A stretch of DNA of 64,000 bases from Liquorilactobacillus hordei DSM 19519 (GCF_019443985.1 NZ_CP049303.1:1302001-1366000), one strand, 5' to 3'; positions 9,344-17,992 are shown, counted from the first letter of the stretch. Notes: generated by a model from the letters alone, not told the origin. A program made the numbers and translations.

Positions 9344-9430
9344 GGAGAGTTGGCAGAGTGGTAATGCACCGGACTCGAAATCCGGCGAACCGGTTTATAC
9401 CGGCGCGCAGGTTCAAATCCTGTACTCTCC
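9344..9430 (+). tRNA. tRNA-Ser(CGA)
   Basis: An 87-nt class II tRNA. The acceptor pair is GGAGAGT with ACTCTCC, the anticodon loop CTCGAAA carries CGA (reads UCG), the long variable arm is GCGAACCGGTTTATACCGGCGC, and the T loop is GGTTCAAATCC. CCA is not encoded. The integrase remnant directly downstream suggests that this gene served as an attachment site. Confidence 0.95.
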
Positions 9431-9438
9431 TTATTTTA

Positions 9439-10215
9439 TTAATTTAACTTAATTGTATACATCTGGAAACGTTGATGTATCAGCGTTTCTATTTTTTTAC
9501 TTACGTTAATATACGTTATTTTGAAAGTGTTTGGTGCACTCAGAGTATTCAAAACGGTCTCAATTTGATTATCTGAACGCATTTTATACTCGTCAATTAG
9601 GTAGGAATATACTCGACTAGTTGTCGAAATATCTGAGTGATCTAATAGTTTTGAAATGATATATAAATCAATATTTTCAGAAAGTAAGAATGCAACATGC
9701 GTGCGCCTTCATGCCAAGACTTATTGATGCTGATTGTTTTGAACGAGAAATTAATATCTCTCCAGGTAAATGCTTAAGCTCTCCTAGACGTACCCATGTA
9801 TAAGAGTGCAAGCAGGATAAGATATTTTGAGGTGAAATTGGTGTTACGATCTGTGGAAGTATAAGCAGTTAATGTACTCATTTCAGCAACACTAAGATAT
9901 TCAATTTTTCTTGGTTTTTTCTTATTAAACACAACATTAACATTTGCACAAGGTCTTTTTGAATTACACCATCATAGATAGCATCTTTGATACAAGCATG
10001 AATCAGAGAATTGTACTTACTGACAGTTGTCAAAAAACGGAGATTGAGATTCTTTGAGAAAGTAGCTGAAAAGTTAGGTTTATGAACAGATAACCTACTA
10101 GATTTGGTGTTAAAAAAAAGGAATTTTGCGAAAACGAACTGCTCCGTAAATATTCCGCTTGAAAAAGTCTTATCATTGTAGCCTTTGCAAAAAGAACTAA
10201 TAAAATTGGTAAGAA
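9439..10215 (-). pseudogene. Decayed tyrosine integrase (prophage remnant)
   Basis: The minus strand still encodes recognisable phage-integrase pieces: KKPRKIEYLSVAEMSTLTAY (start of the catalytic domain), then RTHVAFLLSENIDLYIISKL followed by LDHSDISTTSRVYSYLIDEY, which contains the RTH box and the terminal active-site Tyr region. A frameshift lies just before the RTH box (expected HGLR reads out of frame near 9705-9715), and further frame changes and stops lie towards the N-terminus. The 3' end points at tRNA-Ser, the classic layout of an element integrated at a tRNA. The fold is certain; the activity is surely lost. Confidence 0.82.
9466..9498 (+). terminator. Terminator after tRNA-Ser
   Basis: GAAACGTTGAT and ATCAGCGTTTC pair around a two-base loop and are followed by TATTTTTTT. 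Confidence 0.8.
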
Positions 10216-10249
10216 ATGAAAAATGATACAGTTAGTTTGTATAAGTTAG

Positions 10250-10531
10250 CTATCTTTCTTTGGAATTTTTATCTTGAGATTGTAAACTTTTTAAAATTTT
10301 GTCATTTTGAGCTAGTAATACCCAATTTTGTTCAACTATAGCCCTCAAATATGCTGTACTTGCTTTTTCATTACCATAGTCACTAGACATTATTCTTTTG
10401 CTATTTCTTAGGAGTTGTTCATCATCAAGTTCATTTAAAATATTTTTTACTTGCCATAGTGCATCATCATTCAATTCAGATAATCCTCTGTCTTCTAAAA
10501 TACCTGTGATGTGCTTGTTGCCAAATAACAT
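10250..10531 (-). CDS. Small hypothetical protein in prophage remnant
   Basis: 93 aa when started at ATG 10531, which has a strong CAGGAGG site 6-8 bases upstream; an ORF extension beyond it has no ribosome site. The product is acidic and helical (LNDDALWQVKNILNELDDEQLL), without membrane segments. I do not recognise it. Its position next to a dead integrase suggests a phage accessory or immunity-region gene that has stayed open. Confidence 0.6.
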   Translation of the reverse strand: MLFGNKHITGILEDRGLSELNDDALWQVKNILNELDDEQLLRNSKRIMSSDYGNEKASTAYLRAIVEQNWVLLAQNDKILKSLQSQDKNSKER

Positions 10532-10662
10532 ATTTTTCACCTCCTGTATTATAGGCTTATAAGTATATGTTATCATGTAAGTGTAAATGTTTTAAGTAAT
10601 ATGAGCTACTTAAGAAAAATGTATAAAGTAATGCTATTTAGGGATGACAGAGACGAAAAAAA

Positions 10663-10845
10663 GTGGCAGTTTCAACTTATGTTTTTAAAATTGAGACAGA
10701 AATTAATAGCACTACAAATAAAATTACAACTGAAGAGGGATATGTGAATGCCGAAACCTGTTCTGATGCCCTAGAAACAATTCAAGAACAGTATAAATTG
10801 TATGGAAAGAAAGCAGTTTCTGTAATTTTAAATCTGGACAAATGA
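10663..10845 (+). CDS. Small hypothetical protein in prophage remnant
   Basis: 60 aa from a GTG start with a weak ribosome site. It looks like a short beta-alpha-beta fold (VFKIETEINSTTNKITTEEGY, then a helix, then AVSVILNLDK). A good terminator follows directly. It is probably a leftover phage early gene; family not recognised. Confidence 0.5.
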   Translation: MAVSTYVFKIETEINSTTNKITTEEGYVNAETCSDALETIQEQYKLYGKKAVSVILNLDK

Positions 10846-10858
10846 GAAAAATGGTATT

Positions 10859-10886
10859 GAAGCAGCCACTAAGCTGCTTTTTTTGT
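10859..10886 (+). terminator. Terminator in prophage remnant
   Basis: AAGCAGC and GCTGCTT flank a six-base loop, followed by TTTTTT. Confidence 0.8.
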
Positions 10887-10910
10887 ACATAAATTTAAAG
10901 GGGTGACATT

Positions 10911-11176
10911 ATGGAACAAGAGATAATTACAGCTAAGGTTACTAACATAAACAACGATGAATAGTTCAACATTCATATCAATGATAAAACAGGCAGAATG
11001 AAGTAGAGTTCGTACTTGTTCGCTCAATGTATATGTTGTTTACCCATTATGCTAAGACTAATCACATCCCATTTGAGAGAGCATTACGTAAATACAGTGA
11101 AGCAATAACCTTACAGATTAGATTCATGCACGATAACGAAATGAGAGCGATGAGCTATGAAGAAGATACAGACTGA
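10911..11176 (+). pseudogene. Decayed phage gene upstream of HNH gene
   Basis: An ATG with a GGGGTG site opens MEQEIITAKVTNINNDE, then meets TAG (where a Gln codon is likely). After a one-base frame change near 10998 the sequence continues as VEFVLVRSMYMLFTHYAKT and ALRKYSEAITLQIRFMH until TGA 11174-11176. It is a small phage protein of unknown function of the type found ahead of HNH genes. Confidence 0.55.
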
Positions 11177-11442
11177 AACTCGTGCACTATTCTACAACTC
11201 GCAAGAATGGCGTTAGTTAAGAGAACAGGCATTGGATAGAGATAATTACGAACGTTAATGATGTAAAGGTGAAGGCCGTGTGACTACAACAGATACTATC
11301 TTGGAAGTAGATCACATTAAGGAGCTTGAGTATCATCCTGAGAATAAATTGTCACAACAGGCGACATCATCGGATGAACTACAGTACACATGAGTTCAAG
11401 CGTAAGTATAATAGATGGGAGAGTGATGAACGATGGGATTAA
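11170..11442 (+). pseudogene. Decayed phage HNH endonuclease
   Basis: One frame reads TRALFYNSQEWR, TAG, LREQALDRDNYER, TAA, TGA, then CKGEGRVTTTDTILEVDHI, with the catalytic VDHI core visible. The final part (THEFKRKYNRWESDERWD) is in another frame, so there are three stops and one frameshift. Two of the stops look like C-to-T changes of Gln codons and one like a Trp codon. HNH nucleases of this type work with terminase in phage DNA packaging. Confidence 0.72.
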
Positions 11443-12005
11443 AGATGAGTGCTGTTCGTTATCAGATTAGTAATCTACATCATACATGTTCCTGACATAA
11501 CTGAGCTATTAACTACTTTCATCCCTGTTGTATTTAAAATAGACAGAGTTTAGGTAGCCTGTCTACACAGGAAAATCCATCTTTTACTTTGGTCGGTGGG
11601 GGAATGTTTTTTTATTATAAATTTGGAGTGAAATCAGATGAATGTTTAACATTATCATCGTCAGTTGAGTAAATTCTATCGGAACTTACCCTTATTTTTT
11701 AAAATTTTACAAATCATGATGGTAAGGTAATAACAATCATACTATCAATTTATAAATTATTTGCTATGAAAATTAGTTTTAAATGGTATAATAATAAATA
11801 TATAAGATACTTCCCCCAAAATTTTTTTGAGTGTATATTTATTTTTAGTATGTTTTTTTGTTTTTTTATTGAAAAGCATCTATAAATAAGTTAAGATACA
11901 AGTTGTGTTTTATATTCAACTTAGACAGGTCCTACTTCCTTAACTGGAGGTGGGACTATTTATTTTCATGAGAAGTTTTAGTTACAAGTTTTTTTAATTT
12001 TTAGT
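11443..12005. other. Gene-free AT-rich stretch at the distal end of the prophage remnant
   Basis: No supported gene. It holds two hairpins: TAGACAG/CTGTCTA (11540-11565) and GGTCCTACTTCC/GGAGGTGGGACT (11927-11954), the second followed by ATTTATTTT and probably a terminator. I could not find a repeat of the tRNA-Ser 3' end that would mark the far attachment site. Confidence 0.5.
11927..11963 (+). terminator. Probable terminator before tRNA-Asn
   Basis: A 12-bp stem with some G-U pairs (GGTCCTACTTCC with GGAGGTGGGACT), followed by ATTTATTTTC. Confidence 0.55.
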
Positions 12006-12033
12006 TTGATGTATCTTAATTTTCTGGTACAAT
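12006..12033 (+). promoter_or_regulatory. Promoter of tRNA-Asn
   Basis: TTGATG (12006-12011), 16-bp spacer, TACAAT (12028-12033); the tRNA begins 14 bases later. Confidence 0.7.
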
Positions 12034-12047
12034 TAAATTATTATTAT

Positions 12048-12119
12048 TGCTCAGTAGTTCAGTGGTAGAATAATTGACTGTTAATCAAGAGGTCGTAGGT
12101 TCGAATCCTACCTGAGCAG
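12048..12119 (+). tRNA. tRNA-Asn(GTT)
   Basis: 72 nt. Acceptor TGCTCAG pairs with CTGAGCA, the anticodon loop is CTGTTAA (GTT, reads AAC/AAU), and the T arm is GTAGGTTCGAATCCTAC. CCA is not encoded. The D arm is slightly weak (GTTC with GAAT). Confidence 0.93.
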
Positions 12120-12156
12120 TGTGTGAGTTAAAAGAGTTATTTTCGTTTTAGAATTT

Positions 12157-12200
12157 AAAGAGCCGGGTCAAAGTTAACTTCGATCCAGCTCTTTATTTGT
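12157..12200 (+). terminator. Terminator after tRNA-Asn
   Basis: AAAGAGCCGGGTC and GATCCAGCTCTTTA form the stem. AAAG/CTTT ends make it work in both directions, so it can also serve the minus-strand gene at 12234. Confidence 0.8.
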
Positions 12201-12233
12201 TCTAAATAAAAATATTTATAGTAAGTAGCTTAT

Positions 12234-12512
12234 TCATTCAATTTTATTTCTCTTTTTTAGTATCTTGAGTAAATCTACAGCTTGGATAGTTTCAAAATAT
12301 TCCCCATCTTTGTGGCATTTACTCAAATTAATACCTTCAGTTCGGTAATTTTTAACTTTCATATAAGAGGTATATAGCTTGATCCCATCAAAAATTTTAA
12401 AAGTACACCAACAAGTAAAATCTCCATGTAGCTTAATATCCTCGTTTAGTAAATCTATTAAATAATTACAGTCATGAGATAGAAGATTGCCACTTTTTCC
12501 AACTAAATGCAT
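12234..12512 (-). CDS. Hypothetical protein, 92 aa
   Basis: I chose the ATG at 12512 because AAAGGAC lies 10 bases upstream; the ATG three codons earlier abuts that site. The protein is soluble, with a Cys-Trp-Cys (CWC) turn in FTCWCTFKIFDG and a C-terminal helix ending in LLKILKKRNKIE. I do not recognise it. It may be the last gene of the integrated relic or a host gene. IS1380 copy 1 sits 39 bp upstream and could cut off its promoter. Confidence 0.6.
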   Translation of the reverse strand: MHLVGKSGNLLSHDCNYLIDLLNEDIKLHGDFTCWCTFKIFDGIKLYTSYMKVKNYRTEGINLSKCHKDGEYFETIQAVDLLKILKKRNKIE

Positions 12513-12551
12513 AGAAATCATGTCCTTTATTTTTATGATAACACAATTAGT

Positions 12552-14212
12552 CCTGAATTATTCATAGTTCATTAAAAGCCCGTCAGTTTTCGTATTTTTT
12601 CGAAAACTGACGGGTATGTCTTTATCTTTTGCTGAAATACTATGTTTATAAGTTCTAGCTAGTGAGATTTTTCAACTAACTCAGAATTGCTTTGAATTTT
12701 TGGATACACTTGTCCCTTGGTTGTACAGATTTTTTTAATTTTGCCGGTTATTCAATAGCCTGGATACGCTGTAGAACCTGGTAGAACAGTCGATGGTAAA
12801 CATGATACGAGCTCAGTCGCAACTGAATGCGTCGGCCAGTATGCACGACACGTGCCGCAAATTTGAATAAACGGATCCGCAATGTGCTAACGCACAAACC
12901 TGAATCATGTTTTGTCAGTGCTAGCTGCTTTAAAAAGTTGACAATATTGTAAGCCAGTACACTAACCATCATCCGGGCAGCGTTGGCATTAAACGTTGAA
13001 CTATCAGTCTTATCGAAAAAGAAACCTGCTTTAGCTTCTTTGATGTAATTTTCCATTTGGCCGCGTTTGTGATACAGTTCAAAGGCTGTTTCAGCCGTTA
13101 AATTAGTCAGATTAGTAACGATAAATTCATGTGAAAAGATCAGTTCACCGGCTGCTCGAGTTGATTTAACATAGATCTGCCGCGGCTTAGGCCACGATGC
13201 TGATTGATAGATTTCAGAGTAGTAGTGAGTCTCTTTCTCTTGCCACTGGGTTTGATCACTGATCTTGACGAACTTTTCAGCTAGATTCTGCAGTTTCCGA
13301 TTGCGTTTGAGTCGAATAATGTAAAACACATCGTCGGCTTCACAGACATCGTAAACTTCTGGCGTGGCGAAGCCACTATCACCACGAACCAGAATGTCAG
13401 TCGTGGGCAGCTGAGTTTGATAATGCTTTAATAGTGGTGTTAAAAAAGCTTTTACATCTTTGCTGGTGTAGGCATTTCCAGGACGCAAGACAGCTTTCAA
13501 TAAGTTACCATCTTGATCAGTTGCCAGTAATGGATGATATCCTTCAGTACCATAATGTGCGTTGTAGTTAGTGGCTTCCTGTTTGCCATAAGTGTCTGAG
13601 TGAGTCGAATCGATATCAATAATCGTGGCTGTCTGGTTGGTTAATAGTCGAACACGGTCGATCAAAGCCTCATTTAAAGTCTGTAATGTGCTAACACTAT
13701 CTTTATCAAAGCGTTGCCAAAAACGTGATATTGTTGCTTGTGAAGCCAAAGACGGTTTATCCAATAATAATTTAAAAAGCGGTTCTTTTTCTAAAAAAGT
13801 TGCCGCAGAATCTGTGCTATAACCGGCAATAATCTGAAGAGTTAACTGTCTTAAGATACTAGAATTACTGTGTTGACAATATCGTCGCTGGTCATTGAAC
13901 CTCAATAGTTTATCGGCCAAGTTGGTGAACTGAAACTTTGCCATCAGTTCTACACACAATGTTAGCCCGCCATCGGAAGATAATTGACCACCCGTATGCG
14001 ATACTAAAATATTCTTGTTGAAATTGAATGCCATTTCCTGTAAAGTTTTCAATGTAGAGTCCTCTTCTCTCATGTGGTTTTGTTTAGCAATTTAACTATA
14101 CCAGAGCTGAGGCTCTTTTTGTGCACTTAAAAGGTGAAAATGCAAAATGCCCATCAAACGCGTGAAGCATGTGTTTGATGGGTATCTTGTGTATTTTTGT
14201 GAATAAATCAGG
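12552..14212 (-). mobile_element. IS1380-family insertion sequence, copy 1
   Basis: 1661 bp bounded by CCTGAATTATTCA and its imperfect inverse TGAATAAATCAGG. It is flanked by a 5-bp target duplication TTAGT (12547-12551 and 14213-14217), so this is a clean insertion between genes. A single transposase gene is on the minus strand. Strong hairpins lie just inside each end (12579-12614, perfect 14-bp arms; and 14150-14182), which should block transcription entering or leaving the element. It looks identical to copies at 28937-30597 and 43353-45013. Confidence 0.95.
12748..14073 (-). CDS. IS1380-family transposase
   Basis: 441 aa DDE transposase. The catalytic aspartates are expected in IIDIDSTHSDTYG and LVRGDSGFATPEVY, and the glutamate in KRGQMENYIKEAKAGF (the Y-x2-R-E-like transposase DDE_1 region). 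Start ATGAGAGAAGAGGACTC is preceded by a TATAGT -10 element. The protein is identical in the three copies in this window, so spread was recent and each copy may be active. Confidence 0.95.
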   Translation of the reverse strand: MREEDSTLKTLQEMAFNFNKNILVSHTGGQLSSDGGLTLCVELMAKFQFTNLADKLLRFNDQRRYCQHSNSSILRQLTLQIIAGYSTDSAATFLEKEPLFKLLLDKPSLASQATISRFWQRFDKDSVSTLQTLNEALIDRVRLLTNQTATIIDIDSTHSDTYGKQEATNYNAHYGTEGYHPLLATDQDGNLLKAVLRPGNAYTSKDVKAFLTPLLKHYQTQLPTTDILVRGDSGFATPEVYDVCEADDVFYIIRLKRNRKLQNLAEKFVKISDQTQWQEKETHYYSEIYQSASWPKPRQIYVKSTRAAGELIFSHEFIVTNLTNLTAETAFELYHKRGQMENYIKEAKAGFFFDKTDSSTFNANAARMMVSVLAYNIVNFLKQLALTKHDSGLCVSTLRIRLFKFAARVVHTGRRIQLRLSSYHVYHRLFYQVLQRIQAIE

Positions 14213-14449
14213 TTAGTCAATAGAAAATTAGTTTTTATATTAATTAAATTATTTACAAATTCACTATTGGAAAATATAAATTTTAAAGTGATACAGTAAA
14301 AATAAATTTTATATATTATATCCTAATTTATTCATTTCCACTATATGTTGTGCCAAACCATTAAATAACTCCCATATTGTGTATTTCGTATTTAAAAATG
14401 TTTATCAGAATAGTAATATAGGTATTAGGTTATAAGAGGAGTGATTTGG

Positions 14450-15715
14450 TTGCAGACAGGTATAAAAAAAGAGTTAAGAGTGAGAAAAGAAAACATTACA
14501 AAATATCAATGGTTAAAAATTTGGGGACCAGGCTTAATTGTCATGCTCGCGGATACAGATGCAGGGTGCCTCATTACTGCCGCCCAATCTGGTGCTCAAT
14601 GGGGATATACGATGATTCTACCACAAATACTGCTAATTCCGATTTTGTACATGGCACAGGAAATGACAGTTCGTTTGGGAATTGTAACTCATAAAGGGCA
14701 TGGAGAATTAATTCGTGAAAATTTTGGAACTGGATGGGCTTGGCTTTCAGCAGGGACTTTAGCAGTTTCTGCAATCGGAGCCTTACTAACAGAATTTATT
14801 GGTGTAGCAGGGGTTGGAGAATTATTTGGAATATCGTAGTGGATTACTGTACCTATTGCTACTATTTTGTTAGTTGGAATTGCATTTATTGGAAGTTATC
14901 GGCGAGTAGAGAAGATTGGAGTAATAATCGGATCAGCTGAACTAGCATTTATTATTGCAATAATTATGATTCATCCAAGTTTCTCGCAAATGACTCAAGG
15001 GCTAGTTACAATTCCTTGGAGACATTCATCATATATTTATTTAGTAGCAGCTAATGTTGGTGCAGTAATCATGCCTTGGATGATTTTTTATCAGCAAGGT
15101 GCAGTTGTTGACAAAAAACTAGATATAAGTTCCATTCCAAAAGCTCGCCAAGATACCTTTGTTGGAACGCTGATAACACAAGGAATTATGTTAATTTTTG
15201 TAATTGCCTTTGCAGCAACAGTTGGAAATAGTAATTTTTCCGATTCATTAAGTTCGGTTACTGATCTGGCTAGAGCGTTAGCACCATTTATTGGAAGTAT
15301 GCCAGCTAAGATTTTAATTGGAGCAAGTATTTTAGGTGGTGCGTTAGTGGCAGCTTTGGTTGTTGCATTAGCTGGGACTTGGGGGATTACGGAAGTACTT
15401 AATTGGAAGCACAGTTTAAATGAGCCATTTAATCGTAAAACTGCAGGATTTTATACTATATATACTCTGGCACATGTAGTAGGTGCTGTGCTAGTACTTG
15501 CTAATTTTGAGTTAATAAATATGGCAGTGGCGATGGAGGTTATGAATGCTTTGTTACTACCAATTGTTCTTGGCTTTTTATTAATTCTTGAAGCTAAGGT
15601 AATGCCTAAACAATATCAAATGAAGGGAGTTTATAAATGGGTGGTTACAGTACTGTGTATTATCGTTATGATTTTTGGTATATACATGATTGGACCCGTT
15701 ATCGGTATTTGGTAA
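14450..15715 (+). pseudogene. NRAMP-family divalent metal transporter split by an amber codon
   Basis: A full-length NRAMP/MntH-type reading frame from TTG 14450 (AGAGGAG 10 bases upstream) to 15715, broken only by TAG at 14837-14839 between ELFGIS and WITVPIA. About 11 transmembrane helices are visible. In TM1 the usual DPGN metal motif is replaced by ADTDAG, and in TM6 the MPH motif reads MPW. This departs from canonical Mn/Fe sites and resembles the NRAMP-related magnesium transporter clade (inference). The second half has an internal start at 14867 but would lack TM1-4, so it is probably non-functional unless the amber codon is read through. IS3 copy 2 lies 42 bp downstream. Confidence 0.82.
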
Positions 15716-15803
15716 AATAGAAAGTATTATTAAATGTGAGTGTGCCATAAGTGAAGTGCCTTACAAAACTTGGACATGTAAATCAAGTTTTGGAGGTGCT
15801 TTT

Positions 15804-16328
15804 TTGACACGTAATTATACCTACAGCTTTAAGTTGAAAGTAGTTAAAGAATATTTAAATGGTGAAAATTCACTCCACACACTGTGTCTGAAATATAAGA
15901 TGCCGAGTGATACTCCATTAGTAATTTGGGTGTCGCGTTATAAAGCTTTTGGTCCTACCGGACTTAAACAGCTTAAACGCCGGCACTATTCTAATGATTT
16001 CAAGGTAGCGGTTATTACCTATTACTTGAACCATTCTACCAGTATTCAAAAAACAGCCATCCACTTTGATATCAGCCACACAGTCGTTTATAATTGGCTT
16101 AAATTAATGCGGCAATTTGGAATTAAAGCCGTAATTTCATCTAAGATAGGACGACCCAAGATGGTTAAGAAAAAGAAAGAAACATCCAAGAAAAAGACCG
16201 AACAACAGTTAATAGAGAGACAACAAAAACAAATCAGACATTTAGAACAGGAACTTTCCTATACTAAAATTGAGAATGTTTATCTAAAAAAATTGGATGC
16301 CGTAATTCGAAACAAAAAACAGCACTAA
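15804..16328 (+). CDS. IS3-family transposase OrfA
   Basis: Same protein as in copy 1 (two helix-turn-helix units, basic linker, coiled coil), but the amber codon after RNKK is CAG here, so the frame runs two codons longer (QH) to TAA. Start TTG 15804 with GGAGGTG upstream. The A6 frameshift run is unchanged. Confidence 0.87.
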   Translation: MTRNYTYSFKLKVVKEYLNGENSLHTLCLKYKMPSDTPLVIWVSRYKAFGPTGLKQLKRRHYSNDFKVAVITYYLNHSTSIQKTAIHFDISHTVVYNWLKLMRQFGIKAVISSKIGRPKMVKKKKETSKKKTEQQLIERQQKQIRHLEQELSYTKIENVYLKKLDAVIRNKKQH

Positions 16329-16348
16329 AAGTTAAAACAATTAACGAA

Positions 16349-17191
16349 TTGCGGCGTGATTATCCCTTTATTACGCTCTTAAAAGTTGCGGGACTTGCGC
16401 GTTCGACGTATTACTATCATTTAGCTTGTCTAAACCGGCCTGATAAATATCGTCAGGTTAAACAAATTATTCGGCAAGAATTTGCCCGCTCTCATCAAAC
16501 TTATGGTTATCGTCGCATGAGATTTGTTTTAAAACAGCATCATGTTAAACTTTGTCTAGAAACTGTTCGTAAAATTATGTTTTCTATGGGTCTGAAAGTT
16601 ACTCTTTTTTCAAAACATTCTGGGCGGTACAACTCATATCATGGTCATGTTGGACAGGTGGTACCTAACTTGCTCAAGCAACAATTCAAGGCCCATAAAC
16701 CATATACTGTTTTGCATACTGACGTCAGTCAGTTTAAACTTACGTGTGGAAAATGGGGTTATATTTCGACAGTTATTGATGAGGCTAGTAATGAAGTTTT
16801 AGCCGCTAAAGTTAGTTCAACACCCAATCGTGTTTTAATCGATCAAACCCTTGAGACAGTCATTAAAAAGATTCCCGCAACAACTAAACCAATTCTACAC
16901 TCTGATCAAGGATGGCAATATCAAATGACCAATTATCAAGCTAAACTAAGACATCATCATTTCATTCAAAGCATGTCTCGTAAGGGAAATTGTTTAGACA
17001 ATGCCCCAGTTGAGAGCTTTTTCAGTATGCTTAAACGTGAATGTTTAAGGCGCATTAAGGTTACTTCGCTCAGTGAACTAAGTACATTAGTGGAACATTA
17101 TGTTGCTTGGTATAATAACCAGCGAATTTCACTTAAGCGTCACGGATTAACTCCAGTCGAATATCGTAAACAGTATCTAACTAATAATTAA
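16349..17191 (+). CDS. IS3-family transposase OrfB (DDE integrase domain)
   Basis: 280 aa integrase core, in the -1 frame relative to orfA and open through the A6 run, so probably made as OrfAB by frameshifting. The DDE residues lie in LHTDVSQF, LHSDQGWQY and NAPVESFFSMLKRE. Compared with copy 1 only two residues change near the C-terminus (N to S before ELSTL; T to N in AWYNNQ). Confidence 0.9.
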   Translation: MRRDYPFITLLKVAGLARSTYYYHLACLNRPDKYRQVKQIIRQEFARSHQTYGYRRMRFVLKQHHVKLCLETVRKIMFSMGLKVTLFSKHSGRYNSYHGHVGQVVPNLLKQQFKAHKPYTVLHTDVSQFKLTCGKWGYISTVIDEASNEVLAAKVSSTPNRVLIDQTLETVIKKIPATTKPILHSDQGWQYQMTNYQAKLRHHHFIQSMSRKGNCLDNAPVESFFSMLKRECLRRIKVTSLSELSTLVEHYVAWYNNQRISLKRHGLTPVEYRKQYLTNN

Positions 17192-17224
17192 AACAAACAT
17201 GTCCAACTTTTTTAAGGCAGTACA

Positions 17225-17325
17225 AAGTCGGGAAAATTTGAGTACTAACTCGGAATTACGAATATAGCGAGTAATTTGCTATGAGTAATTCGAAGTTAGA
17301 CGGAGAATTTTGACTTATGAAACAC
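17225..17325. repeat. Near-palindromic repeat flanking IS3 copy 2
   Basis: Same palindrome as at 7803-7903, with four substitutions over about 115 bp. Its outer arm ACTTATGAAACACG (17313-17326) is complementary to AGTGTGCCATAAGT on the left of the IS (15739-15752). Confidence 0.75.
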
Positions 17326-17345
17326 GTTTATACGGAATAAACAGA

Positions 17346-17384
17346 GGAACTGAATCAAAATTTAACTTTTGGCCCAGCCCCAGA
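17346..17384. repeat. Terminator-like hairpin shared with IS3 copy 1 flank
   Basis: AACTGAATCAAAATTTAACT followed by TTTGGCCCAGCC matches the terminator at 7922-7968 in its core but has lost the T tract. It is a degenerate member of the recurrent terminator family. Confidence 0.5.
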
Positions 17385-17401
17385 TATGCAAAATAAAAAA
17401 A

Positions 17402-17460
17402 AGAGATTGATTTTGAGCTTGGGCATGCGCTTTAAACTTAATCAGTCTCTTTTTTTATTA
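17402..17460 (-). terminator. Bidirectional terminator between IS3 copy 2 and tspO
   Basis: AGAGATTGATT and AATCAGTCTCT pair, with A-rich and T-rich flanks on the two sides. Confidence 0.75.
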
Positions 17461-17500
17461 CAGATAAGTGTGTTTTATAAAATATCATTTTCTTACAATG

Positions 17501-17992
17501 TTAATTTAAAATAGCAACTCCTAAAGTGAGGTAAGATGCAAAAATAATCCATAGAAAATATGGAATCATTAGAATTGATGAGAGACGGCTGGTTTTAGAG
17601 AAGTGAATAATACAAACTAGAACAATAAAATCCAATACGAGTATTATTACAAGGCCTAACCAATAAGAACTTTCTCTGAAGAAAATAATACTCCAGATAA
17701 AGTTTAGAACTAATTGAGCAATAAAAAGTGAATAATCTACTACCTTAGTTTGCTTTGATGAATATCGTTGATAAATTAGGTAACCAGATATTGCAATTAA
17801 AGCATAGAGAAGTGGCCAGACTATGCCAAATAGATAATCTGGAGGGGAAAATGCTGGTAGATTCAAATTGTTATAAATTCCCTTAATGTCACCCGCAAAT
17901 AAAGCTGATAGGCCACCAACAATCTCAATAATAAGTATGAAAATAACTAAGTGAAGCCAATTAAATTTGGTCTTCTTTTTGTATTCGTACAT
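17501..17992 (-). CDS. tspO: TspO/MBR family membrane protein
   Basis: 163 aa with five transmembrane helices. It has the family marks PPDYLFGIVWPLLYALIAIS (loop 1 into TM2), a central QLVLNFIWSIIFF and a final PYFLWIIFASYLT. Bacterial TspO proteins bind tetrapyrroles and affect stress responses; the ligand here is unknown. It stands alone between a terminator and the SOS operon. Confidence 0.88.
   Translation of the reverse strand: MYEYKKKTKFNWLHLVIFILIIEIVGGLSALFAGDIKGIYNNLNLPAFSPPDYLFGIVWPLLYALIAISGYLIYQRYSSKQTKVVDYSLFIAQLVLNFIWSIIFFRESSYWLGLVIILVLDFIVLVCIIHFSKTSRLSSILMIPYFLWIIFASYLTLGVAILN

Larger units (their letters stand above)
15757..17219 (+). mobile_element. IS3-family (IS150-like) insertion sequence, copy 2
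   Basis: Same ends and gene order as copy 1 (TGCCTTA...TAAGGCA). By eye the first 1.1 kb differs from copy 1 at one base only (TAG versus CAG at the end of orfA). The last 300 bp carries about ten differences, and the conserved tail outside the IS differs at about the same rate. Left flank GTGAGTGTGCCATAAGTGAAG (15736-15756) matches the copy 1 flank at 18 of 21 positions. Confidence 0.9.

Noticed and set aside
9431-12047. Attachment-site repeat of the tRNA-Ser 3' end marking the far end of the prophage relic.
   Set aside because: I searched for the T-arm and acceptor sequence and found no second copy in this stretch.
13625-13822. 65-aa ORF antisense to the IS1380 transposase, repeated in all three copies (also 29327-29524 and 44426-44623).
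   Set aside because: It occurs only because the transposase sequence is repeated; no ribosome site or protein features.
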